DNA of 64,000 nt from NCBI GenBank assembly GCA_016786725.1, contig JAEUVU010000023.1, positions 1-64,000 of the forward strand, in the 5' to 3' direction. Made by a program: the position numbers and the translations under genes. Positions 50,551 to 59,244 of the stretch are shown here, piece after piece. Numbering within the stretch: the first letter of the stretch is position 1; every line of letters begins with the position of its first letter. The notes beneath the pieces were generated by a model. The model was not told the origin of the DNA. It did no database searches and saw only the letters and a list, made by a program, of their open reading frames with translations. Source of the stretch: Ferruginibacter sp. (GTDB lineage Bacteria; Bacteroidota; Bacteroidia; Chitinophagales; Chitinophagaceae).

Positions 50551-52272
50551 TTAATGCTGAACTAATATTTTCTGGTTAATAAATTCATCCTTTATCTTCA
50601 GTTTTATTATGTAAACACCATTTTGCAGATGCGGTAATGAAATATTGATAGTGCCGGATACATTGTTCATATTCCTTGTAAAAATTTCACTCCCTTCAAT
50701 ATTGTAAAGAATTACCCGCTCAATTGGTCTTTCCGAAATAATTGTACAGCGATCTTCTGTTAATGGCATTGGATAAATTCTAACATTGTTGTCGGGCTTT
50801 TTTGTCAACAAGGCAATAGCTGAATAAGTTATGCGGCCACTGTTCTCTGTTATTTTCAACCGGTAAAACAGTTTTGTAAAATCAGCTACAGGATGCTGAA
50901 AGCTGTATTTATTTTCATTGCCATTGTTTATGGCATTTACAGTTCCTGCTTTTTGATAATTAAGGGCATCGGTACTGAACTCAACTTCATACATAGCAAT
51001 ATTAAATTCATTCACAGTTTCCCATTTAATTTCATTGTAACTGTTAAAAGCCTTTGCAGTAAACAGTTTTAAGGTAACAGGCAGTACAACATTTATCCTG
51101 ATCTTATAAATGTAACCGTTCAGGCCAACTGCATACATAGCCCCATTTTCGGCTTCGCCAAAACCAGCTATTGACCCTGGCAGTCCTGCCTGTTGTGTAA
51201 CTATCCAGCCACTTAAACCATCTGTTATTATCAGCCAGGTATTGGCAGACACATAATCTGCACAGATATAATAACCAAATAACGCCGGAAATTCAACGCC
51301 GCGGTAAACATGCCCGCCGGTTACAGAAAAGCCGCCCGTGGCAAAATTGTGTGGATAGTTGAATATGGGGGATATGTAATTTCCTGGCGGCAGGCAACCT
51401 GCAGTATTGTAGGCTGCATTGCCTTCGTAACAGCGCCAGCCATAATTAATACCGCCCGATGTTGCAAAGCTGCGGTTGTTTATTTCTTCCCAGGCACCCT
51501 GGCCTACATCTGCTATCCATACTTCATTGGTAAGCCTGTCAAAACTCCAGCGAAAAGGATTACGCAGGCCTATCGCAAATATCTCATCTCTCACCAATGG
51601 ATCGGCCACATAAGGATTATCAGCAGGAATAGCGTAATAGGGTGGAGTTGAAAAATCATCAACATCCAACCTTATCATTTTGCCTAAAAGCGAATTACCG
51701 TTTTGAGCAAAATTGTTTGGATCGCCACCGCTGCCGCCATCACCGGTTGCAAAATATAATTTTCCATCAGGGCCAAAGAGCAGCCTGCCGCCATTATGGT
51801 TGCTAAAGGGCTTTGGAATTCTAAGTAAAACCACGCCGGTGGCTTCATCTGCAGCGTTGGGATCGCCGGCCTGTGTTTGAAAACGTGTAATGGTAATATC
51901 GCCTGAGGTGTTTGTATAATAAACAAAAAAGTACCGGTTGTTTTCATAATCCGGATGAAAGGCAGCACTCAGCAATCCTCTTTCACCACCTGTTGAAAGG
52001 CTGTCGGGGATTTCTAAAAAATTACCGGGTAAAAGTGCACCGCCTGATAATATTTTTATCCTGCCGCCTTGTTCAACAATAAAAAGGCGGTTGGTGCCGT
52101 CGCCTGCATTCACAATATCTACAGGAGAACTTAAACCAGTTCTGATGATGGTATCATAAATTAGAGTAGGGGCCTGGGCTAAACTATGGTTTATGAAAAC
52201 GCTGAATTGCAATGCAAAGCAGGCAAACAGCACCGTTGAAGTTTTTTTGAGAGGAGTAAAAATTTTGCTCAT
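50551..52272 (-). CDS. PQQ-type sugar dehydrogenase (GSDH) with type A T9SS tail
   Basis: A 573-residue secreted protein. After a signal peptide comes a glucose/sorbosone dehydrogenase beta-propeller (about 40-370): LSSPVDIVNAGDGTNRLFIVEQGGRI, SLSTGGERGLLSAAFHPDY, FSNHNGGRLLFGPDGKLYFATGDGG and WIADVGQGAWEEIN. A fibronectin-like region follows and the final 80 residues are a T9SS sorting domain (IYPMPLTEDRCTIISE to GVYIIKLKIKDEFINQKILVQH). The propeller binds PQQ in characterised members; whether this one does is inference. Single gene, convergent with sdhB. Confidence 0.92.
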   Translation of the reverse strand: MSKIFTPLKKTSTVLFACFALQFSVFINHSLAQAPTLIYDTIIRTGLSSPVDIVNAGDGTNRLFIVEQGGRIKILSGGALLPGNFLEIPDSLSTGGERGLLSAAFHPDYENNRYFFVYYTNTSGDITITRFQTQAGDPNAADEATGVVLLRIPKPFSNHNGGRLLFGPDGKLYFATGDGGSGGDPNNFAQNGNSLLGKMIRLDVDDFSTPPYYAIPADNPYVADPLVRDEIFAIGLRNPFRWSFDRLTNEVWIADVGQGAWEEINNRSFATSGGINYGWRCYEGNAAYNTAGCLPPGNYISPIFNYPHNFATGGFSVTGGHVYRGVEFPALFGYYICADYVSANTWLIITDGLSGWIVTQQAGLPGSIAGFGEAENGAMYAVGLNGYIYKIRINVVLPVTLKLFTAKAFNSYNEIKWETVNEFNIAMYEVEFSTDALNYQKAGTVNAINNGNENKYSFQHPVADFTKLFYRLKITENSGRITYSAIALLTKKPDNNVRIYPMPLTEDRCTIISERPIERVILYNIEGSEIFTRNMNNVSGTINISLPHLQNGVYIIKLKIKDEFINQKILVQH

Positions 52273-52498
52273 AAGACATAAGTTAACCGGTGAAAGAACT
52301 GCTTAGAATTGCACAAATACAGTGCCATACTGTGATTCATCGGGTTGCAAATTTTTATACCAATGTAAAGAAAGGGCAGCAAACAGACAATTAAAAGCAT
52401 CCCTGTATGTAAATAATTTCTTTTACCTAAAACATATAGCCTGTATTAGCTGTAGTGCACAATAAATCCTAATTTTAGTCATTAATAATCTAAAACTA

Positions 52499-55400
52499 TT
52501 GAAGCTTAGGAGGCTATACTTATTCCTGCTGTTTATTTCAATTGTGCAATTAACCCATGCACAAATAAATCCGCCGTCACTTTCCAATCTTCATAAAAAA
52601 ACAATCAGTACCAAAGACAAGATTGTAAAACTTGATTCATTGAGCCTTATTCCAGGTTCGTTAATTATTGAAGGTGTTTCTCCCTACTACTACAAAGTAG
52701 ATGAAGTAAATGGAACTATTACCTGGCTGGAACTTCCAAACCGGGAAAATGTAACGGTAACTTACCGGGTGTTTCCGTATAAATTAAATGCAGTTGCAAG
52801 GCGTTTGAATTATGATAGTGTACGCTTAAATTTTATCAGTACAAATCCATTTACATTAAAGGTTGGTTCAAAGCAAACAAATCCTTTGATGGATTTTGGG
52901 AACATCAAATCAGAGGGAAGTTTTGGCAGGGGTATTTCTTTTGGTAACAGCCAGGATGCGGTTGTAAGCTCAAGCATGAACCTGCAGTTGAATGGTTTTA
53001 TTGGCGACAGTCTGGAGTTAACAGCAGCAATTACAGATAACAACATTCCCATTCAACCAGATGGCAATACGCAGGACCTGCGTGACTTTGACCGCATATT
53101 TCTTCAGGTAAAGAAAAAAGGCTGGCAGCTGAATTTTGGTGATATTGATATACGGCAAAGCAAAAATTATTTTCTTAATTTTTATAAAAGATTGCAGGGT
53201 GTTTCTTTTATAACAGATAATAAAATCACTAAAAACATATCCAACTCGTTGCTGTTGAGCGGTGCTATTGCCAAAGGAAAGTTTACCCGTAACCAGTTAA
53301 CACCATTTGAAGGGAACCAGGGTCCGTACAGGCTTACAAGCCCTACACTGGAATTGTATTTTGTGATACTGGCCGGAACTGAAAGAGTGTATATGGATGG
53401 CGAATTACTTAAACGTGGCGAAGACCAGGATTATGTAATCAATTACAATACTGCCGAACTTACGTTCACACAAAAAAGACTTGTAACAAAAGATAAAAGG
53501 ATACAGGTGGAGTTTGAATATGCGGATCGTAATTTCTTAAACTCCCAGATATATGCAAGCGACGAAGTAAACTTTAATAATAAATTTTTCCTCAACATTG
53601 GGTTTTATAATAATGCTGATGCAAAGAATTCTTCTATCAACCAGGTATTGGATGCCAAACAAAAACAGTTTTTAGCAGATATAGGTGATGGTGTAGATAC
53701 GGCATATTATGAAAATGCAGTAAGAGACACCCTGAGCGCCGGTAAAATTCTTTACAAAAAAATGGATACGCTTTATAATGGCACTATACATGATTCCATT
53801 TTTGTTTTTTCCACCAACCCCAACGATATCCTGTATAATTTAAGCTTTACCTATCTCGGTCCGGGTAAAGGAAATTACACAGTGCTGCAGAGCGCTACCA
53901 ATGGTAAAGTTTTTGGCTGGGTGCAGCCGGATGTAAATAATAACAAACAAGGAGATTATGCACCGGTTCTTTTACTGGTATCTCCCAAAAAGCAACAACT
54001 CATAACTGTTGGCGGCGAATATGTTTTTAACGCCAAAACAAAACTCAGGGCAGAAGTAGCCATGAGCGATTATGACATCAATCGTTTTTCAAGTAAAGAT
54101 AAAAACAACGATAAAGCTTTTGCAGGTAAGGTGCAGTTTATTAAGGATGATACAAAAATACGTTTGCTGCAAAGGCCGGTGATGCTGCAGACAAAACTAG
54201 GCTATGAATTTGTGCAGGCAAGGTTCAGGCCTATAGAGCGTTTAAGGAATATTGAATTTTTACGTGACTGGAGCCTGCCTTATAATATTGGCCTTGCCGA
54301 CGAACACATTATTAACGGATCTATAAAATTTGCAGATACTTCCGGCAATTTTGTACAATATGATGTTACCAATTATAACCGCAGCGATAAATATAATGGC
54401 CTTCGCCACACCCTTAACACGTATAACGATTACAGCGGCTGGAAACTTACCAATCAATTCATGGTAACCACTGTTAACAATCCGGTTCAGGAAGGAACTT
54501 TTGTGCGGCCTACGGTTGATCTGAGGAAAGATCTTTACAGGCTAAGAAAAATGCAGGTGGGCATTAAATATTTTAGTGAGAACAATAATCTTCGTGATAA
54601 GAGCAGCGATACATTAAATGCTTTCAGCTATGCATTTAATGTTTGGGAAATGTATGTAAGATCCAATCCTGATAAAGCAAACCGGTGGGGTATTTCTTAT
54701 TTTACAAGAACCGACCTTTTACCAACAAAATACAAATTGGAAAGAGCCGACCGGAGCGACAACTATAATTTTTTCACCGACCTGCTTAAAAGTGAAAAAC
54801 ACCAGTTTAAACTAAATGTAACCTATCGCAAGCTGCATGTTTTCAACGGCGTTATCAGCCGGCAAAAGGCAGATGAAAGCCTGTTGGGCAGGGCTGAGTA
54901 TTATGTTAACGAATTGAAGGGTTTTGTTGTTGGGAATGTGTTGTATGAGATAGGGTCGGGGCAGGAGCAAAAGCGTGAATATACTTTTGTGGAAGTGCCG
55001 GCAGGGCAGGGGGAATATACCTGGATAGACTATAACGGCAACGCAATTCCCGAACTGAACGAATTTGAATTTGCCATCTTCCAGGATCAGAAAAAATACA
55101 TCAGGGTATTTACACCAAGCAACCAATATGTAAAAGCAAATTATGTACAGTTTAATTATAGTTTTACATTAAACCCCAGGGCCATTTTAAAACCAACTGT
55201 TACGGGATTTAAGAAAATACTGTCAAAGTCCAGCACCAGTTCCGCTTTACAGATAAACAAAAAAGATATCAGTAACGGTACTTTCCAGTTCAATCCTTTT
55301 ACAGGTAAACTGGTTGATACAACGCTGATAAGTTTAACTTCTTTTCTGTCCAATACTTTATTCTTTAACCGCAGCAATATTAAATGGGGCTTTGATGTGA

Positions 55401-55993
55401 CGCACAGCATCAGCAATGCAAAATCTTTGCTGAGTTACGGATTTGAAAGCCGCAGGCTTCGCAACCTGGCGGGAAAATTAAGATGGAATATTAACCGAAG
55501 TTTTGGAGCTGCTTTCAGTTATAAACAGATAAAAAATGTGCTGAACACAAAGGGCCCAAAGTTTGATAATCGAAACTATCTGGTGACGCAGCATATATTT
55601 GAGCCATCCTTATCTTATGTTTATAAAACAAATTTAAGGGCAACTATAACTTATGCGTATGGCAGTAAGAAAAATGCCATTGATTCAATGGAATCGGCCA
55701 TCAATCATGTTTTAACGGCAGATGTGCGGTACAATATTCTCAATAACAGCACGCTGAATGCAAAATTTTCCCTGAACAGTTTTGATTACAAAGGTTATTC
55801 AGGATCTGCCAACACAACAGTTGGCTATATTTTACTGGATGGCTTGTTGCCGGGAAAAAATTATTTATGGAACCTTGAGTTTACCAAACGGCTTGCCGGT
55901 AATATCGAAATGAGTGTACAGTATGAAGGGCGCAAACCTGAAGCCGCAAGAACAGTGCATATTGGAAGAGCTTCTATCAGGGCAATTTTCTAA
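52499..55993 (+). CDS. Very large outer-membrane protein of unknown function
   Basis: A 1164-residue protein with a signal peptide (MKLRRLYLFLLFISIVQLTHAQ) and TTG start; no ATG allows the signal peptide. The N-terminal region has Ig-like strands (ITWLELPNRENVTVTYRVFPYK), then AGTERVYMDGELLKRGEDQD and IQVEFEYADRNF at about residues 295-350. The rest alternates aromatic and polar residues in a pattern typical of outer-membrane beta strands, ending SVQYEGRKPEA...RAIF. Similar long proteins are common in Bacteroidota without assigned role; a link to SprA-like translocon parts is possible but not shown. Confidence 0.8.
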   Translation: MKLRRLYLFLLFISIVQLTHAQINPPSLSNLHKKTISTKDKIVKLDSLSLIPGSLIIEGVSPYYYKVDEVNGTITWLELPNRENVTVTYRVFPYKLNAVARRLNYDSVRLNFISTNPFTLKVGSKQTNPLMDFGNIKSEGSFGRGISFGNSQDAVVSSSMNLQLNGFIGDSLELTAAITDNNIPIQPDGNTQDLRDFDRIFLQVKKKGWQLNFGDIDIRQSKNYFLNFYKRLQGVSFITDNKITKNISNSLLLSGAIAKGKFTRNQLTPFEGNQGPYRLTSPTLELYFVILAGTERVYMDGELLKRGEDQDYVINYNTAELTFTQKRLVTKDKRIQVEFEYADRNFLNSQIYASDEVNFNNKFFLNIGFYNNADAKNSSINQVLDAKQKQFLADIGDGVDTAYYENAVRDTLSAGKILYKKMDTLYNGTIHDSIFVFSTNPNDILYNLSFTYLGPGKGNYTVLQSATNGKVFGWVQPDVNNNKQGDYAPVLLLVSPKKQQLITVGGEYVFNAKTKLRAEVAMSDYDINRFSSKDKNNDKAFAGKVQFIKDDTKIRLLQRPVMLQTKLGYEFVQARFRPIERLRNIEFLRDWSLPYNIGLADEHIINGSIKFADTSGNFVQYDVTNYNRSDKYNGLRHTLNTYNDYSGWKLTNQFMVTTVNNPVQEGTFVRPTVDLRKDLYRLRKMQVGIKYFSENNNLRDKSSDTLNAFSYAFNVWEMYVRSNPDKANRWGISYFTRTDLLPTKYKLERADRSDNYNFFTDLLKSEKHQFKLNVTYRKLHVFNGVISRQKADESLLGRAEYYVNELKGFVVGNVLYEIGSGQEQKREYTFVEVPAGQGEYTWIDYNGNAIPELNEFEFAIFQDQKKYIRVFTPSNQYVKANYVQFNYSFTLNPRAILKPTVTGFKKILSKSSTSSALQINKKDISNGTFQFNPFTGKLVDTTLISLTSFLSNTLFFNRSNIKWGFDVTHSISNAKSLLSYGFESRRLRNLAGKLRWNINRSFGAAFSYKQIKNVLNTKGPKFDNRNYLVTQHIFEPSLSYVYKTNLRATITYAYGSKKNAIDSMESAINHVLTADVRYNILNNSTLNAKFSLNSFDYKGYSGSANTTVGYILLDGLLPGKNYLWNLEFTKRLAGNIEMSVQYEGRKPEAARTVHIGRASIRAIF

Positions 55994-56994
55994 CCAAAAA
56001 AGCCAGCCTTTTTAAGGTTGCTTATTCCTTCGCCGATTTTAAACCCGTTGTTATAAACCTCGATCTTATAGTCCCCGATTTCAAAATTATTATGCTGCTT
56101 CCAGTCGATGCTTACAGGCTGTCGTTGACCTTGAGTGTAGTTAATATCTATCTTTTGAGTGTATAATTTTTGTTCTCCATCCCTGGTACTAAATCTTCCT
56201 GAACCGAGTGTTTCCGCTGCAAGGGGTTTTCCATCAGGCCCGGTTATACAAATAAAAATATTTTTAGTACCCGACTGTGCAATCCTGTTCTCGTCAATAT
56301 CGAAAGATATACGCAGTTTGTCTACTTTTTTTGCCCTGTTTGTTGTTTTTTCTCTTCCATCGCTTGTTTCCTGTATGCCCAGGATGGAAAAATTTGAAGC
56401 ATGCAGCGTGGTGGCAACATCTATAAGCTCTTCTTTTTGTTTAATTACATTGGCAGCCGAGTCGAATTCTTTTTTTACTTTATCACGCTCTTCTATCACA
56501 ACATTTTTTTCCCTGGTGAGTACCAGTTTTTCTCCCTGCAATGTTTCAATCTGCGCCCTGTACCCTGTTATATCATTGTTTAAAGATGCAATCAGGCCCT
56601 TCGCTTCAGCAAGGTCTTTATCTGAAGCATTGATCTTTGAGAGTAATTCCTGTATCCTTTTTCTTTTATCAGCTATCTCCCTGTCTTTTCTGTTAATAGT
56701 GCTGTCCTTGCTGTGTACCATATTGGCGCTGCTGGTCTTAATCATGTCGTAAAGCCTGGTGGCATCCTCCAGTTCTTTCTGCAGCACATCTCTTTGGGAA
56801 GTAACGTTGGTATTAATAATTTCCTTTTGCTGAATAACCTCCTGCGTTTTGCTTCTAAGCCAGATAATATAGCCCCAACTGCATAATAATGCAATTACAA
56901 GAGCTGCAGTTAAATAATTGCGCCAATTATTCTTTGGTCGGGTAAATTCTGGCTGCAATAACTTGTCTGTATTGGGATAGTTTTCGTAACTCAT
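55990..56994 (-). CDS. Membrane-anchored coiled-coil protein
   Basis: A 334-residue protein: short cytoplasmic tail, one membrane helix (YLTAALVIALLCSWGYIIWL, about residues 27-46), then a coiled coil of about 150 residues (VIQQKEIINTNVTSQRDVLQ through VVIEERDKVKKEFDS), and a C-terminal beta-rich domain (about 200-334) with DKLRISFDIDENRI and NIFICITGPDGKPLA. The outer domain probably faces the periplasm. No enzyme motif seen. Its stop overlaps the giant outer-membrane gene by four bases, and holA is divergent. Confidence 0.8.
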   Translation of the reverse strand: MSYENYPNTDKLLQPEFTRPKNNWRNYLTAALVIALLCSWGYIIWLRSKTQEVIQQKEIINTNVTSQRDVLQKELEDATRLYDMIKTSSANMVHSKDSTINRKDREIADKRKRIQELLSKINASDKDLAEAKGLIASLNNDITGYRAQIETLQGEKLVLTREKNVVIEERDKVKKEFDSAANVIKQKEELIDVATTLHASNFSILGIQETSDGREKTTNRAKKVDKLRISFDIDENRIAQSGTKNIFICITGPDGKPLAAETLGSGRFSTRDGEQKLYTQKIDINYTQGQRQPVSIDWKQHNNFEIGDYKIEVYNNGFKIGEGISNLKKAGFFG

Positions 56995-57151
56995 GGTTAT
57001 TGTATTTTACCGGGGCGATGCAGGTTCAGTTTTGAAAAAATTGCCAACTGATTTTTTTGCCCACAAATTATGCCAAAGATAAAAATTCATTAGAACAACG
57101 CTTTTGCAGTGGCGTTATTGCTGTGTTAAAAACTTTTCAGGCACTAAGTAT

Positions 57152-57159
57152 TATCTTTG
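57152..57159 (+). promoter_or_regulatory. Promoter -7 element of holA
   Basis: TATCTTTG, exact match to TAnnTTTG, only 4 nt before the ATG at 57164. This would give a leaderless or nearly leaderless mRNA. Confidence 0.5.
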
Positions 57160-57163
57160 AAAT

Positions 57164-58165
57164 ATGAGTGCAGAAAAAATAATAGGCGAATGGAAGAAAA
57201 AGGTTTTTAAGAATATTTACTGGCTTGAGGGCGAAGAGGATTATTATATTGACATGATCGTTGACTATGCGGAGCATAAGATACTGGATGAGGCTGAAGC
57301 TGGTTTTAACCTGACTGTATTTTATGGCAGGGATGCAGACTGGGCAGCTGTTGTAAATGCCTGCAAAAGATACCCGATGTTTACAGATAAGCAGGTGGTT
57401 TTGCTTAAAGAAGCCCAGCAAATGAAAGATATTGATAAACTGGAAAGCTATGTGGAGAACCCCTTAAGCTCAACTATTTTTGTGGTGGCTCATAAAGCCA
57501 AAACCCTTGATAAAAGAGGAAAGCTTTACAAAGCTCTTAAAAAATCAGCAGAAATATTTACGTCGGAAAAAGTAAAGGATTATAAACTGCAGGAATGGAT
57601 AGGAGAGTATGTAAGGTCGCAGGGATATAAGATCAATGCAAAAGCCATCAGCCTTTTGGATGAACATTTGGGAAACGATCTGAACCGTATCGTAAATGAG
57701 ATAGAAAAGCTTGCATTAAACTTAAAGGGTAAAAAAGAAATTACTGAAGACGATATTGAAAAGTATATCGGTATCAGCAAGGAGTACAATGTTTTTGAAT
57801 TACAGGCTGCCATCGCAAAAAAAGACCTGGCCAAAGCCATTAAAATAATCCAGTATTTTGAAGGCAATCCCAAAGCAGGTCCCATACAGATGGTGCTGCC
57901 TGCTTTGTATGCAAACTTTAGTAAGGTGTATACGGTTTTTGGAATGCAGGATAAAAGCGAAGCTGCCCTTAAACCTCATTTTTATTTTAATAGCAGTGCG
58001 GTAAAAAATGCCCTGGAAACCATTAACAACTACGGTTATGATGGTATTGAACGCATCTTATTGTTACTGCATCATTACAATTTAAAAGGAGTGGGGATAG
58101 GAGATACCGGAACTTCGGATGCTTCGCTGATGAAGGAAATGGTGGTTAAAATGGTTGCACGGTAG
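57164..58165 (+). CDS. holA: DNA polymerase III delta subunit
   Basis: A 333-residue clamp-loader subunit that opens the beta clamp. The N-terminal AAA-like domain starts NIYWLEGEEDYYIDMIVDYA, followed by YPMFTDKQVVLLKEAQQM, the LGNDLNRIVNEIEKLAL helix region, and the C-terminal collar domain (VLPALYANFSKVYTVF). Delta lacks a working ATP site in the family, and no Walker A is seen here. Its TAG stop lies within the 56-bp element shared with ribF. Confidence 0.93.
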   Translation: MSAEKIIGEWKKKVFKNIYWLEGEEDYYIDMIVDYAEHKILDEAEAGFNLTVFYGRDADWAAVVNACKRYPMFTDKQVVLLKEAQQMKDIDKLESYVENPLSSTIFVVAHKAKTLDKRGKLYKALKKSAEIFTSEKVKDYKLQEWIGEYVRSQGYKINAKAISLLDEHLGNDLNRIVNEIEKLALNLKGKKEITEDDIEKYIGISKEYNVFELQAAIAKKDLAKAIKIIQYFEGNPKAGPIQMVLPALYANFSKVYTVFGMQDKSEAALKPHFYFNSSAVKNALETINNYGYDGIERILLLLHHYNLKGVGIGDTGTSDASLMKEMVVKMVAR

Positions 58166-58217
58166 GAACACGCTCGTAGCTTGTTCAATTAAGAATTCGC
58201 CACAGTCGAATTCCTAC
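58162..58217. repeat. 56-bp element with terminal inverted repeats and two inner hairpins
   Basis: Ends GTAGGAA (58162-58168) and TTCCTAC (58211-58217) are perfect inverted repeats. Inside are GAACACGCT/AGCTTGTTC (58166-58186, one mismatch) and GAATTCG/CGAATTC (58193-58213, perfect). Both end TAGs are used as stop codons: holA at 58163-58165 and ribF (minus) at 58214-58216. Confidence 0.9.
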
Positions 58218-59137
58218 AAGCAAGCCAGACTATCTTCTTTGTCTTTATGCAATTGCATTTTCAAAGCTTCCAGTCCATCAAACTTCACTTCGCTGCGTAA
58301 ATATTTTTTTACAATTACCCTGATGGTCTCGCAATATATCTCTTTGGAAAAATCAAAAATATTCACTTCTGTTACCCTTACTTTGCCATTAACGGTTGGT
58401 CTGAAACCGATGCTCATCATGCCTTTGTAGGTTTTGCCTTCAACAACAGTATAAACAGCATAAATACCATCGCCCAGGCAAATCTTTTCTTCATCCGTAC
58501 TTTTTAAGTTGGCAGTAGGGTATCCAATGGTACGGCCTATCTTATCGCCATGAAAAACCTCCCCTTCAAAAAAGAAGTCATAACCCAGGAAATTATTGGC
58601 CTCCTCAATATTGCTGTGCAGTATGGCATTGCGGATATTGGTGCTGCTTACTTTAATGGTATTCAATACATGTTCGGGTATTTCTTTCAGGTTGTAATTA
58701 TAAACCGGCGCTTTTTCTTCCATCAGTTTATAATCCCCGGTTCGTTCTTTTCCAAAACGGTGATCGTAACCAATAATGATAGTATGCGGTGTAAATTTTG
58801 CAACAAGAAAATCCTGAATGTATTCTTCTGCAGTTTGATTGGCAAAATAATCGGTGAATGGAACTACTACCAGGTGATCAATGCCGGTCTTTTCAAGTAG
58901 CTCAATTCTCTCTGGCAAAGTATTTATAAGCCTTACCCCGGTAATTACCGAAGAAACTACCTTGCGGGGATGAGGGTGAAATGTGATGATGACCGATTCA
59001 CCACCAGCAGCAGCGGCTACTTCCTTTAAATTATCAATGATCTGCCGGTGCCCCAGGTGAACCCCATCAAAGGTTCCAATGGTGATAACGGCATTATTAA
59101 AGACGGGCAGGCTATTTATATCGCGGTGTATCTGCAT
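58214..59137 (-). CDS. ribF: Bifunctional riboflavin kinase/FAD synthetase
   Basis: A 307-residue enzyme making FMN then FAD. The N-terminal adenylyltransferase domain has VITIGTFDGVHLGHRQIIDNL and the GYDHRFGKERTGDY loop; the C-terminal riboflavin kinase domain has RTIGYPTANLKSTDE and the GKVRVTEVNIFDF strand. The ATG at 59137 (MQIHRDINSLP) is chosen: the upstream extension to 59209 covers a short-word repeat and has no family match. It supplies FAD for SdhA and TrxB. Confidence 0.96.
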   Translation of the reverse strand: MQIHRDINSLPVFNNAVITIGTFDGVHLGHRQIIDNLKEVAAAAGGESVIITFHPHPRKVVSSVITGVRLINTLPERIELLEKTGIDHLVVVPFTDYFANQTAEEYIQDFLVAKFTPHTIIIGYDHRFGKERTGDYKLMEEKAPVYNYNLKEIPEHVLNTIKVSSTNIRNAILHSNIEEANNFLGYDFFFEGEVFHGDKIGRTIGYPTANLKSTDEEKICLGDGIYAVYTVVEGKTYKGMMSIGFRPTVNGKVRVTEVNIFDFSKEIYCETIRVIVKKYLRSEVKFDGLEALKMQLHKDKEDSLACL

Positions 59138-59160
59138 AATTAAAGGTGCAAATCTACTTG

Positions 59161-59187
59161 ATAATTTATAATGGATAATGGATAATT
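59161..59187. repeat. ATAATGG short-word repeat
   Basis: ATAATTTATAATGGATAATGGATAATT, three related units, directly upstream of ribF (minus) and upstream of purM (plus). Confidence 0.65.
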
Positions 59188-59210
59188 GCTTTGTAATTTG
59201 CGGCAGCATT

Positions 59211-59238
59211 TTGATTTTTTATTTTTGACTTTTTACTT
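59211..59238 (+). repeat. TTTTGACTTTTT short-word repeat
   Basis: TTGATTTTTTATTTTTGACTTTTTACTT ends 7 nt before the purM ATG. It is the same word as in 2256-2290. Confidence 0.7.
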
Positions 59239-59244
59239 AAATCA

